Below are positions 46,289 to 58,135 of a stretch of DNA of 64,000 nt, in pieces; the stretch's first letter is position 1, and every line of letters starts with the position of its first letter. The position numbers were made by a program, and so were the translations under genes. This DNA is from Heliopora coerulea (Eukaryota; Cnidaria; Anthozoa; Scleralcyonacea; Helioporidae). Location: contig JASJOG010000043.1 of assembly GCA_030142905.1 (NCBI GenBank), positions 1,052,001 through 1,116,000 of the forward strand. Reading direction: 5' to 3'. The notes under the pieces are model-generated. The model ran no database searches and was not told the DNA's origin. It saw only the letters and a program-made list of their open reading frames with translations.

Positions 46289-47093
46289 ATGAAAGGATGT
46301 TTCACCCCGATGACTTCGAAATTCTTAATGTTTTTATTCTGCTTCACAGGTAAGTTTGTTCCTATGAAGAAGCAGGTGGTCGTTCTTAAAGTTGCTTACA
46401 TACACATTTGATGGGAAACTTTCCGTAAAAACTAAAAAATTTTTTATTGCATTTCCAGTTTAATATCTCATTACTTCCTTCCCTCCTTCGTACCTTAGTA
46501 TCCTTTTTTTTTTTTCCCTTTCTTTCTTCCTTTCATCCTTGCGTTTTTGCTTTCCTTTTTCCTCAGTTTCTGTCTTTCTTTCTTTTTCTTTATTTATTCC
46601 TACCTTCCTTTCTTTCTTCCTTTCTTTCTTTCTTCCTTCCTTTCTCTCTTTCTGTCTTTCTTTATTTATATGTATTCATTCATTCATTCATTATTATTTA
46701 TTTATTTATTTTTATTCAGTAACTTCCGCGTTGGACTGTCCCAGATGTAGTTACGACACAGATATGGCAGCTAATCCACAAGTCTGTAATATCACCATGA
46801 AAACTTGTGATCCTTCAGAAACTTATTGTGGAGAATACCATTCCTTTGCTAAGGACAGGGTGTATTATGGGAAAGATTGCTTTGGGGAGGAGAGATGTGG
46901 TGATCCTGGCGAGGAATGCAGAAAATCTATGGCAGAGTACAACCTTACTTTGTGTTATTTTAAGTGTTGCCAAGACTCCAAATGCAAGATTGGTACCTCT
47001 GGTGCAACGACCTCTTCAATCACAACCGCCGTACTTGGATTGTTTCTTTTTATTGATCTTTTCTTTTGCAACAAGCTGTATTTCCATTTATGA
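46289..47093 (+). CDS. Ly6/uPAR-type three-finger protein, predicted GPI anchored
   Basis: Exons 46289-46349 and 46720-47093; the 61-base first exon ends in phase 1, matching the acceptor at 46717-46719. Exon 1 encodes a signal peptide (SKFLMFLFCFTG). The mature domain starts LDCPRCSYDT and has about twelve cysteines, ending with CCQDSKCK. That is the Ly6 CCxxxxCN box with Lys in place of the usual Asn. A Ser/Thr-rich spacer and a hydrophobic tail (VLGLFLFIDLFF) follow, as in GPI-anchored members. About 144 residues. The partner is unknown; Ly6 proteins act on the cell surface as ligands, receptors or receptor modulators. A second family member lies 1.5 kb downstream, convergent. The preceding CT-rich intron tract (46490-46715) yields spurious long frames. 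AATAAA at 47392-47397 is a candidate polyadenylation signal. Confidence 0.85.
46490..46715. repeat. (CTTT)n / (TTTA)n pyrimidine tract in the Ly6 gene intron
   Basis: Low-complexity CTTTCTTTCTTCCTT sequence, then CATT and TTTA units, running up to the exon 2 acceptor. The Phe/Ser/Leu frames across it are not coding. Confidence 0.9.
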
Positions 47094-48596
47094 AGCTACG
47101 TTTAATGTGTAGAAAATTGTTTGGGTAACTTTCTGCGGTGTTATTTCTTAGTTTTTTCTTATGAAATAACCAAGTCTTTTAAGAATTCCTGTGATGACAT
47201 CTTTGCACGCTATTCCATTAAGATATAAAAAATAACGTCAACGATGTGTCTTCACTCTGACAGAAAATGTAGCTCGTCCATTCAAAGAGTGAGTAGGATA
47301 CTTTAGATTTTAATTTATCATGCTACTATGGGTTAAGTAGGTAAACGCTTTCGTCACACCCGATTTTAATCATCTTGAAACCCAGTTGTGGAATAAAAAT
47401 TGAAGCCTAGCTAAAAATGCCGAACATAGGCATCGTAAGATAAAATTTAAAACAATTCTAACCTTTCGTTGCTTCTCGTGACATCATTAGAGAATGAGTA
47501 TGTCATACAAAGGTGAATTAAGATTATACTACAGTGGCTATATTATACAGCTCATATTACAAGCTATGTTAATATCATGAAATAAAAATGGAGTGCTGCG
47601 TAGGCAGTGTGGAAATCGAAGTGAAATAATCAGAAAGGTTTGAGTACTGCCGAAATGTGAGAGTAGGTATCTAACGTTTCGAGCGAAGGCCCTTCGTCAG
47701 AGAGAAGGGCCTTCGCTCGAAACGTTAGATAACTACTCTCACATTTTGGCAGCACTCAAACCTTTTTGATTATTTCACTATGTAAATATCAGACGTTTCA
47801 GGAAATCAGTGAGGTGAGGAAGGTGAGAATGAGGACAAAAATACAGACTATGAGCAGTGAAAAATTGAATAAAGATAAGCGCATGAGAAATTAAAAAGGA
47901 GAAAGTGGTATAGAACTCATGTTGTTGTTGAGTGACGAGTTAAGTTTGGCGATAGGAAGGCTTTCCCTAATAAAAAGCTCAGAACTGGAAGAGTATGATG
48001 AAATGATAGTGAAATCGTCATTTGAAGCAGTGTGTTCAATATCACGGCAGTGTGTGAGGATACTCGGTGGTGGTGGATTAAGCCGGGTTTTGCCAGTAAG
48101 GGCCGAGATACCCAAGTGGTCAGAGTTTCGTGCAACGTTTAATCTGCAGACAAATGTTTCCAATTGACCAATTTACCGCCTCAAAAACGCTTCCAATGCA
48201 TTTCATATTTTATTTTCCGTGAAAATAATTTTTTGACGCCATTGCGCGGATAATTTCCCCTCTTCTCCCTCCTCGTTAGAGCCTCCTGAAAAACAACGAT
48301 CTCTTCCGCAATTTGTTTCTTTATTTTACTTACCTTATTTATCACCTTTGCCAATCAAAAAAAAATTGCAAAAATACAAAAAACCAAGATAATTGTTTTT
48401 CTTTAGACATGGTTGAATCGTACGTGCAAAATAAACATAAGTTTACTTAACAGAAAGTTATTACAAAGTGATTACAACATAAACTGATCACAGCCAACAC
48501 AATAAGTTGTCTTGCATGTTACTCCTTTGTCTTCGTTTGTCCTCATTTGTCCCTACACTTTCTGAGGCTGACGGCGTGAAAAAAATATGAAGGTTT
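47094..48596. other. Spacer between the convergent Ly6 genes
   Basis: Contains a foldback element at 47622-47786. The opposed short frames at 47891-48167 have no family resemblance and are mutual shadows. The 3' flanks of both genes end here. Confidence 0.6.
47622..47786. mobile_element. Foldback MITE with GAAGGGCCTTCGCTCGAAAC core
   Basis: GTGAAATAATCAGAAAGGTT is mirrored by the complement at the right end (AACCTTTTTGATTATTTCAC). The centre folds on GAGCGAAGGCCCTTC / GAAGGGCCTTCGCTC. Part of its core sequence recurs near 55095-55125. Confidence 0.85.
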
Positions 48597-51107
48597 TCAT
48601 ATCAACAAGTAAAATGATACAACGATAAGAAAGAGAGGAACCATTCCTTGAACGGCTGTCGAGAAGCCTTTGTTGCAGGCGTTACCTTGGCAACAGAATA
48701 AGTCGCAACTCGTGAGGTTATAATCCTTCTTGCGTTTTTCGCACGCTTCGTCGGTTTTTTCACAAGTACTTGCCGCTCCACACCCTTTACCGTGCTCCTC
48801 CTTCTGATCAGAAACAAGATGGTAATCTGTGCAGTACATCTCGTGAGCTTCGCACGTTTTCAGCGTCGCGTTGCAAAACTGTTTTTCTTTAGACATGGTT
48901 GAATCATACATGCAATAATAACACTTTAGGGTACCTGCGGACAGGAAAAAGTTTTCTGAGTATCGTAAGATGGTGATAATGAAGTATTAAGACATTCACG
49001 AGCTACAGACGCTGAAGAAATAACCTAGGTTTCCTTCACAATATCATCTCAGGACTATAAGCAAGCAACAACAATAACAATGATGATGATAATGGTAATG
49101 GTGACGACAAATGTAATGATTGATTTTTGTAATTAGTTAATAATGATGTTGATATAGTGAACTTATAGTTGTACAGGAAAAAATGGCGAAAAACTGACCT
49201 GTTGCTGCGGAAGTTGAAGGAGATGAGTAAATTACACCACTTGAGGTTGGTACTAAAAAGAAAATGGAAACCGTAAATAAAATTACAATGATTTGTTGGA
49301 ACAATTTTGAACGTTAGAAGGTCACGAATTCGTTTCCCTGCTTGGGCCCTGAAACCTTTACTGAGTAAGTGTACTTGGAGAACGCTCGCGTATCAAAGTC
49401 ACTCGGCATCAGGAGATTATGGTTACGCACATCTTTAAACTTGTCACGAGATCTTGGTCCGTTTAGCTCAATGGTTTCGGCATCACATTAGAGATCTAAA
49501 CAACATGAGGTAACCCCCCGTTTGCGCGTTTATAATACATAATGTTTTCACAAACATACCGGATAAAGTTGATAAGGATAATGATGAGGAAGAACTTGTG
49601 TTTCCAGAATGTGCTAATGATTGGTTAACCATTGCAATGGTTGATTGAGCAGCCCAGGTAGCAGCATTAGTCGACGATGATGATAGTGAAGATCCAGAAA
49701 CAGTGAAAGATGGTTTAACTGTTACGGTGGTAGGTTGACCAGCTACAGCGACAAAAGATGGGCTCACACTGACCGATCCAGATTGCATGCTTGAACTTTC
49801 AGAAACGGTCGAAGATGGCTCAACTATTGCTGTGGTTGACCGGTCAGCGACAACAGCATAAGTGGAGGACAGACTGATCGTATCTGAGGAAGATTGCAAT
49901 ATAACACCGACGTAGCTGGACGATGGGTTGTTGCTACCAACAACGTTGGACGATAGATATGTTGGTGTTGAAGGTGACTGTCCAACTGCCTCACTACTTC
50001 TGGTGGAAGAAGGATTGACCACAACTGGTGACGACTGGCTGGAGCTAGGAGAACTGCTGGGTGACGGTTCCACTGTCAACGTGTTTTGTTGACTGGTCGT
50101 GGTAACATGAAGTGCTAAGGAGGGAGGTATTGTTGAGCTTCCTTCTAGAGTTCCACCAATGGCGTTACTAGACTGTGTTGAAGATACCGTGGTTGTTTGA
50201 CTGGAAGATGTCGGAGCATTTATCCCAGACAATGAGACATTGCTTTCCAAACCAACAGTTGAGTTGGAAATGGTGGAAGATGTTCCCAGGCTTCCACTTA
50301 TTGAAGATACTGATACCGCCATACTACTCCTTTGTTGCCCGGAGAGTGACGAATTTACCGGTGCTGTTGTGATTGATGAGGAACTTGCATCAGACAGTCC
50401 ATTTGCTAAAAATGCGACAGATTGAATTTACTCCAAGTTTGCATGACATACTATCTGTAAGACATGGGCTTTCAGATGGATATCTTAACATAAACGGAAG
50501 GAATAAAGCCAAAGATCGGGCTATGAGTTTGAACAATCTTGTGCAACTTTGGCTGACATTTTTATTGCCATCAAGGTTTGTTGGATGAAAGTTTGCTTTC
50601 GTACACACATTTTCCGAAACAAATAATGACGGGAAAGGAATATTGGAACGTGTTAGCCATGTTGCAACATCACATACCAACCATGTTCCTAAATATTGTA
50701 CAACAGAGTTCTAACATTGTATCATTGCAAGAGAGAATGTTCGAGTGTCGATGATCATGTATAACAATGTTCGTTGTTTACCGCAGGTTAACATAATGAT
50801 GTCACTTAGTTCATAACTATTATCAAAAAATGAAGAAGATTTTCGAGACAATCATGGTGCCAAGAAAGTTTTGCAGCGTCCTAGCAAATTATTGACATTC
50901 AGTCATACAATATTGGCAGACCGACTGTCATTGCATTTTTAATTAATATTGATCGTGCAAGTTATAGAATTACGACAGATATACTTAGGGCCGTTCTTTC
51001 ACCGTCATCAGTTGTTCACCATGCACCAATCTTACGCTTCTTCGGAGAGAAGACTTACCTGCAATCCATATAACCGCAATTTTAAAAAACAGATTCTTGT
51101 CCACCAT
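48597..51107 (-). CDS. Secreted mucin-stalk Ly6/uPAR-type protein, predicted GPI anchored
   Basis: Exons 51107-51059, 50405-49560, 49252-49199, 48934-48597; all introns are phase 1 and the whole gives about 428 residues. Exon 1 is a signal peptide (FFKIAVIWIAG). Exon 2 is about 280 residues of Ser/Thr/Pro/Val-rich, almost Cys-free sequence with repeated VxxSPSFxVAG and SSS runs, a likely O-glycosylated stalk. Exon 3 adds a short spacer of the same kind. Exon 4 is a three-finger domain starting LKCYYCMYDST and ending CCQGNACNKG, the canonical CCxxxxCN box. The hydrophobic tail is FLIVVSFYLLI. The domain resembles the neighbouring gene at 46289-47093 in cysteine spacing and in phase-1 introns, so the pair is probably a tandem-inverted duplication, with the stalk exons gained here or lost there. 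The function is not known. Confidence 0.82.
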
Positions 51108-51541
51108 TATTTTTCTATCTTCGTTCGCCTGTCACGCAGATATCGACAAAAAAAATCAAGCTAAACTTTCAATTGAACAAATAATTTCTTAGCTTAAAGA
51201 TTAAACTGGAATGTCTCAACAGACAAAAATCAAGCTTAATTTTTGTATTGAAAAGTAAAGATGTTATTTGGGCTAATTTATCATGTAAAATACTTAGAAG
51301 ACTGCATCAGTATATTAAAATAATATATTTCATGAAAAATAATAAAGTATACAAAAACAATAAATTGTAGTCCACAGGTATATCAAAATTATAAATTTTG
51401 TAAAGACAAGTTGAATGTATTTCATCATTAGCTTAATATTCACCCCAGACATTTCGGATAAAGCTGGATATTGATGGCTAAGTTGTCGCGAGAATCTCTC
51501 CTGCACTTAAATTGGATAAAACGAGCATTTTGCTCCCAGTT

Positions 51542-51612
51542 GACTCGATAGCTCAATTGGTAGAGCGGCGGTCCGGTATCCCGAAGATGCGAGTTTCAAT
51601 GCCACACTGGCC
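51542..51612 (+). tRNA. Decayed tRNA-like sequence
   Basis: Begins GACTCGATAGCTCAATTGGT and keeps CCGGTATCCCGAAG, as in the locus at 7903-7974. The T arm (GATGCGAGTTTCAATGCC) and the acceptor 3' side no longer pair. A dead copy of the same family. Confidence 0.5.
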
Positions 51613-52079
51613 AACTTTTCTAGTTCACTTTAGCAATGTAGGTGAATTCATGAAATATTGTGTTCCTATCAATCAACATATTTCAACTTTGTTGAAAAGG
51701 CTCGCTTAGTGAAACTCCTTGCAAGCGGTAGCGGTCCCTTACTACTTTATAAAAGTAAAAACCTGAACAGTCAGTGTTGAAAGATAAATGAAAAGCCAAA
51801 AGGCTCAAGGAACTGCACGGAAACGTAGGATGGAGAGATGACTGTCGTTCAGAGCTTACGTCCATGATAAACTACAAAACCTAGGTGATATTTTATTGGA
51901 TAAAAAGAGTCATGTGATGCAAAGATGACCAATGAGATTAAAAAGTCAATGACAAGCTAAGTAATGAGATGTAAATGACAGAGAGTCATTTGCAATTTTG
52001 AACGTTGGTCTGTAAACCGACAAGAATCAGACAGAGGACGCAAGTGAATGACTCATGCCTAAAGACTGAAATAAAGAAA

Positions 52080-52565
52080 AGTGCAAGGGAATTAAAGAAT
52101 GCAAGCCAGCGTTTTCATCTGCCTATTCTGCATAAAATTATTAACTTGTGAAGGAATATACAAATGATGCAAATCGAAACACTAGAAAATAAAGAATAGA
52201 AGCCGATATTTCTACCCACTCATGCTAAGCATGATCATTAACTTGTAAAAGAATAAATAACTGACGTAAACTAAATCCCAAGGGAACGAAGGTCTACCAG
52301 CTAATGTTTACACCCGTCCATGCTAGACAAAATCATTAATTTGTGAATGAATAAAAAAAAATTAAATATTTAAGTAATTGTGAAGGAACAGATAGATGAC
52401 GCAAACTAACATTCAAGGGAGTAAAGAACATAGGCCACTGTTTTTATACGCCAATTTTGCGTCTTTTATTCCTTCGCGATTAAATGGTTTTATCTAGCAT
52501 GGGCTCATATCATAAAAACATTGGCTTTTATTCTTTATTTTCCAAGGGAATACCTTGGGTTACTC
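52080..52565. repeat. Tandem array of about 115-bp units with a terminal inverted unit
   Basis: The phrases AAGGGAAT(A)AAAGAA, CCCATGCTAG(A), ATCATTAACTTGTGAA and GACGCAAACT recur three to four times in the same direction over 52080-52450. The next unit (52455-52560) carries the same phrases reverse-complemented (GCGTCTTTTATTCCTTCGCG, TAGCATGGGC, TTCCAAGGGAATACCTTG). Confidence 0.7.
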
Positions 52566-52835
52566 TTTATTGAAACCTCTACGCATCACTGATCAGCATT
52601 TGCATCTTCAGGTTTCCAGACCTCTGCTCTGCTAATTGAGGTATCGAGTCAACTAAAACCACTATCTTCGTTTAACAGAATGTTTCACGAATCGACCTAC
52701 ACTGCTAAAGACAACTAGAAAACTTGCCTAGAGCGACCCACACTCACTGTCCAAAGATCGTGTAAACGTGAAACTTCGAGTACTAGTGTATTAAAAATTT
52801 TATGATTTTGTACATGCCTCATCTTTGACTCACTA

Positions 52836-53469
52836 CAATCCTGGCAAAAAGTCTGGAATATTACATCAAAAAGGTCAAATTTTGAATATTAGGGAAAATG
52901 ACAATTCTATGAAAACAAAATTGATTTTTAGTGGCACACAACTCTTAAAAGCGATTTTAACGATAAGCATAAGCCCAAAACTCTTAGTATTTTGTAGGAT
53001 AACCCTTATTTCTTATGACTGCTTGTATTCTCTTGGACATTGGTTTCACTTGATTTTCACAGTATTCAGGTGTTATTTTAGTCATCCAGACGTCCTTAAT
53101 AACCTTGACAAGGTCTGCAAGAGATGCAGATGTCTGCCAGCAACTTTCTTATCAAGGATCATCCAGCAGTTTTCAGTAACATTGAGGTCAGGGCTGCTAC
53201 CTGGCCAATCTAAGACCGTGATGTTCTTCTCCGAAAGCCACGTTTTCAGTATTTTTGCTGTGAGGACTGGAGCGCCATTTTGTTGGAAAGTGTCACAGCC
53301 CAAAATAGTCATGGATGGTTCTATCTTTTCCTTCAGGATATCCAGGTATACTTTTGAGGTGATGGTTGTGTTTTTAGGCATGATCTATAGTGAACCCCTA
53401 CCCTTTCCTGATATGCATCCCCACACCATAACTTTTTGATGTAATATTCCAGACTTTTTGCCACGACTG
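52836..53469 (-). mobile_element. Tc1/mariner relic with TIRs and a dead transposase
   Basis: TIRs TGGCAAAAAGTCTGGAATAT are repeated inverted at the right end, and both outer edges abut a TA dinucleotide, as Tc1 insertions do. A minus-strand frame (53381-53082, about 99 residues) is the C-terminal half of a DD34E transposase, with FQQNGAP, DWPGSSPDLN and ENCW. The second catalytic Asp is Asn here and the conserved His two residues on is changed, while the final Glu is kept at the right spacing. The N-terminal DNA-binding half is missing. Inactive. Confidence 0.85.
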
Positions 53470-53599
53470 TATATTACTACATATAAAGCTCTGCTGTATA
53501 ACATCGAGTACTGTTGTAACAGTACAATGATCATCTGCCTTTACCTATGCTTGTTTTGTCCATTTTAAGAGCACGAGAGATTCTCGCGACAACCTAACG

Positions 53600-53805
53600 C
53601 TCGATATCCGTGAGGACATGCAGTGTTTCGACTCCGTTTCAGAATCATCCTCAGGATAACATGAACAGAATATTTCATGAATGTTACCCAGAGAGATGAT
53701 TCTGAAATAAATGCTTGTTTAATCTACGACACTTTTCCTGCACCGCTGTGCAGTGTTTTAATTCTGTTTCAGAATCATCATCTGGGTAACATGAAGAGAA
53801 CATTT
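53600..53805. repeat. Dispersed repeat with CAGAATCATCCTCAGG motif
   Basis: TTTCAGAATCATCCTCAGGA followed by ACATGAACAGAATATTTCAT occurs at 53638-53682, again near 53766-53800, and at 7495-7555. Origin unknown, perhaps a LINE or SINE tail. Confidence 0.55.
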
Positions 53806-56363
53806 CAATTTCCTTGGGTTCTTGTTCCATTCTCAACTCGGTTTTTAAGTACAACATAACGAACTCATTATGACCATCTGGCCTGTTTTTATAAGTAATA
53901 TCATAACAATAGGACTATGAGATGCATTAGTTCTTAAACTAAATGACCCAAATCGAGGGGGAGGCTTAATGGCAAATGCACCACTTTTTATGATATTGCC
54001 AAGGTTGGCGAAATTTCTCAAGACGTTGCCTTTTGTGTAGTCCTTAAGACGCTTTGAAGACGAAGAAGACGGTGTCAAGACGTTTTACACTAAAGAAATC
54101 GTTAACACTTGGCAACAAGAGGCCGCTGGTTTAAAGAAAATCAGGTTCATCTGCGCTAGTGCTATGTCTACTGACGTCAAACCAGGTTTTATTAGAACTA
54201 GTACCACCTCTTTTGAGGCAGTAAATGCAAGGGCGATGGAAGCGAGGAGGCAGTGGGGTCATTAGTCCCAACAAATGGTCACAATGTCCCCAACCACGTT
54301 GTCACGAAGCAAGGCTTTTAGGACTGGTGAAGCATTCGAATGCGATTTGAGCTTTAAGCAGCGACAAGGCGTTGAAAGCCAGAATTGCTTTCAATTAATA
54401 AAATGAAAATGCGAAATGCTGTTTAGCACAAGACTCTCAAAATTAACGTGCTTCGAATAAAGGAATAAAGAAGTAACAGATATTTAAAAATACAAAAATT
54501 AAATGAAAAGGATTTAAACAACAGCGCGCCTTAGAATTGTGGAAATGGTACTTGTTGGACTTTATGATCCCAGAGTTCCGAAAGATTTCTTGATCACTTA
54601 GACTTCGCCCCCGCCAAACTCAAACTGTTCCGCCGCCATCGAATAATTAGACCTTGAAAAGCCAAAAGAAATTCAGGCAACCGCGATGTTGCAGTTGATG
54701 TACGATCTAACATCTTCACAATGACTATTTGTTTACCTTAAACTTAGAACTTAATCCCCTTGTCTCGTTCATTGTCCCCGCACTCACAAAGAAACGCAAT
54801 CATTCCCTTCCATGCACGACCATTCCAGAAATCGAAATCGAAACAGGGTACATGCACGCTGGAACGAATTAAAGAGTCTGAGATCGTTTGAAATATTAGA
54901 CGCTATGTCAAGCTGATCCGAGAAAACTGTGCGGTGTTTTCGATAAGTTTGGCTGACATTTGACCCAATGTCGGTGTTATACACAAACGATTTATTCTAA
55001 TGTAATGATTAATCATAGTCTTCATCAATATGGCCCTTTGAAAATAAAAGTTGTCAGAGAACTGCGGAAACTTACGAAGGGAGATACTGACATTTCGAGT
55101 GAAGGCTCTTCCTTGGAGTGAAACCTTGTTTTTTTCCTTTTTACAATTCGTCCAACACTGCCTGCGCAGTATTCTAATTGTATATAACTTTGGAAGTCAA
55201 GTTTTAGCCGAAAGGCTAAGTTGTATCACGAATTTTTAATAAATAATCACTAAATTCGTTTCTCAGTCCTTTGGCCACGTGGCATACGTCTGGCTAAGAA
55301 GCTGACCATTACTGATATATTACTTCCCTAATTTAATCTTGGAAGGAAATAAATGGAAGGATCGATTCTCAGTTTATCAGCTCTGCTTTGTCGGATTAAG
55401 TGATCAAACCCTTCCTTAAATCTCCGTTTGACAATCATCGCATCGTGTATTAAAGTGAAATATAGATGCATGTACAAGAATCACGGTTTGTGATTAGCCA
55501 GACGGGAAGGGCATTCTCAAAATAGAAATCGATACCCAGCAGAGTGGACGCTGGTCTACTTATTTTCTGCCGGGCATCGTTATTTATTTTGACAGTAAAT
55601 CTTCAAGCAGCTGTATACCACAGTTGAAAAGCTCATTTTCGCGGTGTCATTATCGTATTTGATTACTCGTTGAGATAGTACGAATAACTAACTTTAGTCT
55701 TCAAGTTGTTTTGCCGTAACAGCGAGCAAATTGAAAGCAGAAATTGTATTCCTGAGACAACATTGCAGTTGAAGGACGGAAAACCATGTGCAAAAATCAT
55801 ATCTTACAATCCGGCTCAAAGTTAACTGTTCTTTATGACTTGACCTTAAATCGCAGCTAACATGAAAATAGAGGTGGAGTATTCAAATAAGAAGAGATCT
55901 GTTCAACGAAGTACGCTCCTAAACTATATCTCTGGCGGCTGAAACTGTCGATGAATTTCCATCCATAATAAGATGATTTGAAACACGATTTAGGATGTAT
56001 ACCCTGTACTCATACATTTAGATTGAAACAGAACAGAAAAATCCGCAAAATGTCCTCTAGTATTTTCCGAAAATTACCAAATCAAAATCGCGAACCGAAT
56101 TAAAGAATCAAATTTACAGCGTATTTCGTCATGTCAAAATCATAGAACATACGAAATCCATATATTAAGTGGATGTGGACTAAAGTCTTTGTCAATAGAA
56201 GCAGGTGCTAGTTTTCATAAAGTTTACAAACTTGCAAGGCTGAGTTAGAAATATAGGTTAGCCACAAGAATTCGCGTTCAAATTGCAGCTTTGAAAAGGC
56301 GAAATGCTGAGAAAAACACACAAAATTTCAACAAAGTGAGGAAAATTCCTTTCCTTCTCTTTT

Positions 56364-56454
56364 TTTCAGCGAAAAGGAAACGAAGCAATCCATTGGCGTT
56401 GATAGGAATGGACACAGGTGGAAACGCAAAGTGTGCTTTCCTCACAGTAGTAGA
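56364..56454 (+). other. Isolated exon-like patch
   Basis: A strong pyrimidine tract and TTTTTTTCAG acceptor, about 85 bases open in two frames, then a perfect GTAAGT. One frame reads EKETKQSIGVDRNGHRWKRK, another RSNPLALIGMDTGGNAKCAF. I recognise neither and see no partner exon nearby, so this could be chance or a non-coding exon. Confidence 0.2.
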
Positions 56455-57439
56455 TTGCCACTGAGTAAGTTTAGCGATTTAAAAAATGACATACCTCTAA
56501 CGGGACAGTTTCTTTTCGTTGAAATGAGGGACGTTTTCGACTTCGGTGTGCCAGTAAAAGCCGTCTGCTGCTTCTGTAGTTCAGTTACCTAGTTTCTGGG
56601 CTTAGGTTTCGTCACAACTGAAATCAATATCAAAAGAGAGATCACAGAATTCACCATGGCGACCAATTACAATTAGTTTAATCTGCGACTTGTTTGTTTC
56701 CTCATATATACGCCCTCTCAAAATGAAACTTCTTGTCAACGTGCATTTTATTTCCCAGTTCAGTTTTATGCCAAATGTGGGAGAGCTTACGTTGATTTAA
56801 GCTTTGCTAGACCCAAACCACTATTGATTTTCAAGGTCAACTCTTTCAAAGTGCAAAATATACCGTGTACATGAAAAATCCCGCAACTCCGCTTGAAATT
56901 AATTAGAAACGTTCTACAATCACCTATTGTCATAATTTGAAAGCCGCTGACATTCAAATGCTTAATACCCGAGGGGAAAATTTGACCGGAAAAATATTCC
57001 AGTAGCATTCAAGTTACCACGATCAGTGGGTTCTAATGAGTTTTTATGGCGCATTCTTTTGGGACTATAACGTCATACGAATACGCGAATGAATGGTTAT
57101 TGTGCTTATGCGGAACTTATCCCGGTTTATGAATAGACAGAGAGGCTTTCGTGGCTGTTCACTTCAGGATAGCAAGATAGCCAAGAATTATGGACATTAT
57201 GACATGGTACTAATTTGAAGGATGTTGGTGAGTGAGAGTAAGTTGGAAAGGAAATCAGAAGAAAGATGGGGTGGCAAAATGTTTAGAGGTTTTTGAAGCT
57301 CATATGGAATACAGTTAGCTGGGGGGTTTTATAAGATTCCTCATGCTCACCAATTGGTAACATTTAAAAATGACCAAATGGACATGAACCTTTTTTGAGT
57401 GTGATCAACCTTCCATCGAAACAATTACATTGTGTTCAG

Positions 57440-57440
<1 letters not shown>

Positions 57441-57472
<32 letters not shown>

Positions 57473-57475
57473 GTA

Positions 57476-57518
<43 letters not shown>
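57441..57518. repeat. Poly(A) followed by (TA)n microsatellite
   Basis: A run of about 18 A then TA and TATG units. It abuts copy 2 of the dispersed repeat that starts near 57530. Confidence 0.9.
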
Positions 57519-57522
<4 letters not shown>

Positions 57523-57529
57523 CATTAAA

Positions 57530-57810
57530 AATTCATAAGGAAAAGATAAAAGAAAATCATAAGCGTGTCGGATCTATATATGTGATAAAGATACATGTGC
57601 CTGTATACGTGAAGAAATTCAATTTTTTCGGTTTACGAAAGATAAATTTCCAAACTTTCATCGCGAATTAGCGCATTAGGTGGTGAATTTCATTAGACAT
57701 TTAAAAAACTCGATGTACGTGCTTTATCGGGTCTAAAACACTCGGCTATCGCCTCGTGTTTTAAATCCCGATAAAGCACTCCAGCTCGGTTTTTAAATAT
57801 TACATATATT
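57530..57810. repeat. Dispersed 280-bp repeat next to (TA)n, copy 2
   Basis: Partner of 12915-13260, same orientation, with the same GATAAAGATACATGTGCCT segment and the inner hairpin that ends CCCGATAAAGCACTCCAGCT. Confidence 0.75.
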
Positions 57811-57999
57811 TGTGTTGTATTTTACTCTTATTCCTTGAAAGTGCTGTACATCCGTACTTATATCCATGTAGTACTTCTTTAGGTCTGCTTCAGGGGCTTT
57901 TCACATAAGCCAGGCTGGTCCAGTCACCAAGGGAATATTAAGTATTTGCCCTCGACAACTTAAGATGAATTCTGTGTTAAGTTAAAGTAGATATTTGAA

Positions 58000-58135
58000 T
58001 CGCATGTCTTCCGACACAACCGGCACCAGCTGCGAGAGAAATGCAACTGTGGTGCCTCAGGCAGGGAATCGAACCTTGGACGCCGTGAATCTAGTGCTGT
58101 TTTCCGCCAACCGAGCGACGAAAGCCGTTGTTCAG
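58000..58135 (-). mobile_element. tRNA-derived SINE-like sequence
   Basis: On the minus strand, TCGCTCGGTTGGCGG resembles an A box and AAGGTTCGATTCCCTG a B box, spaced as in a tRNA gene. Not obviously the same family as the copy at 9617-9925. Confidence 0.45.

Noticed and set aside
47891..48167. Overlapping frames on both strands between the Ly6 genes
   Set aside because: Mutual shadows with no domain, signal peptide or splice context.
52825..53439. 204-residue plus-strand frame
   Set aside because: Antisense shadow of the Tc1 transposase relic.
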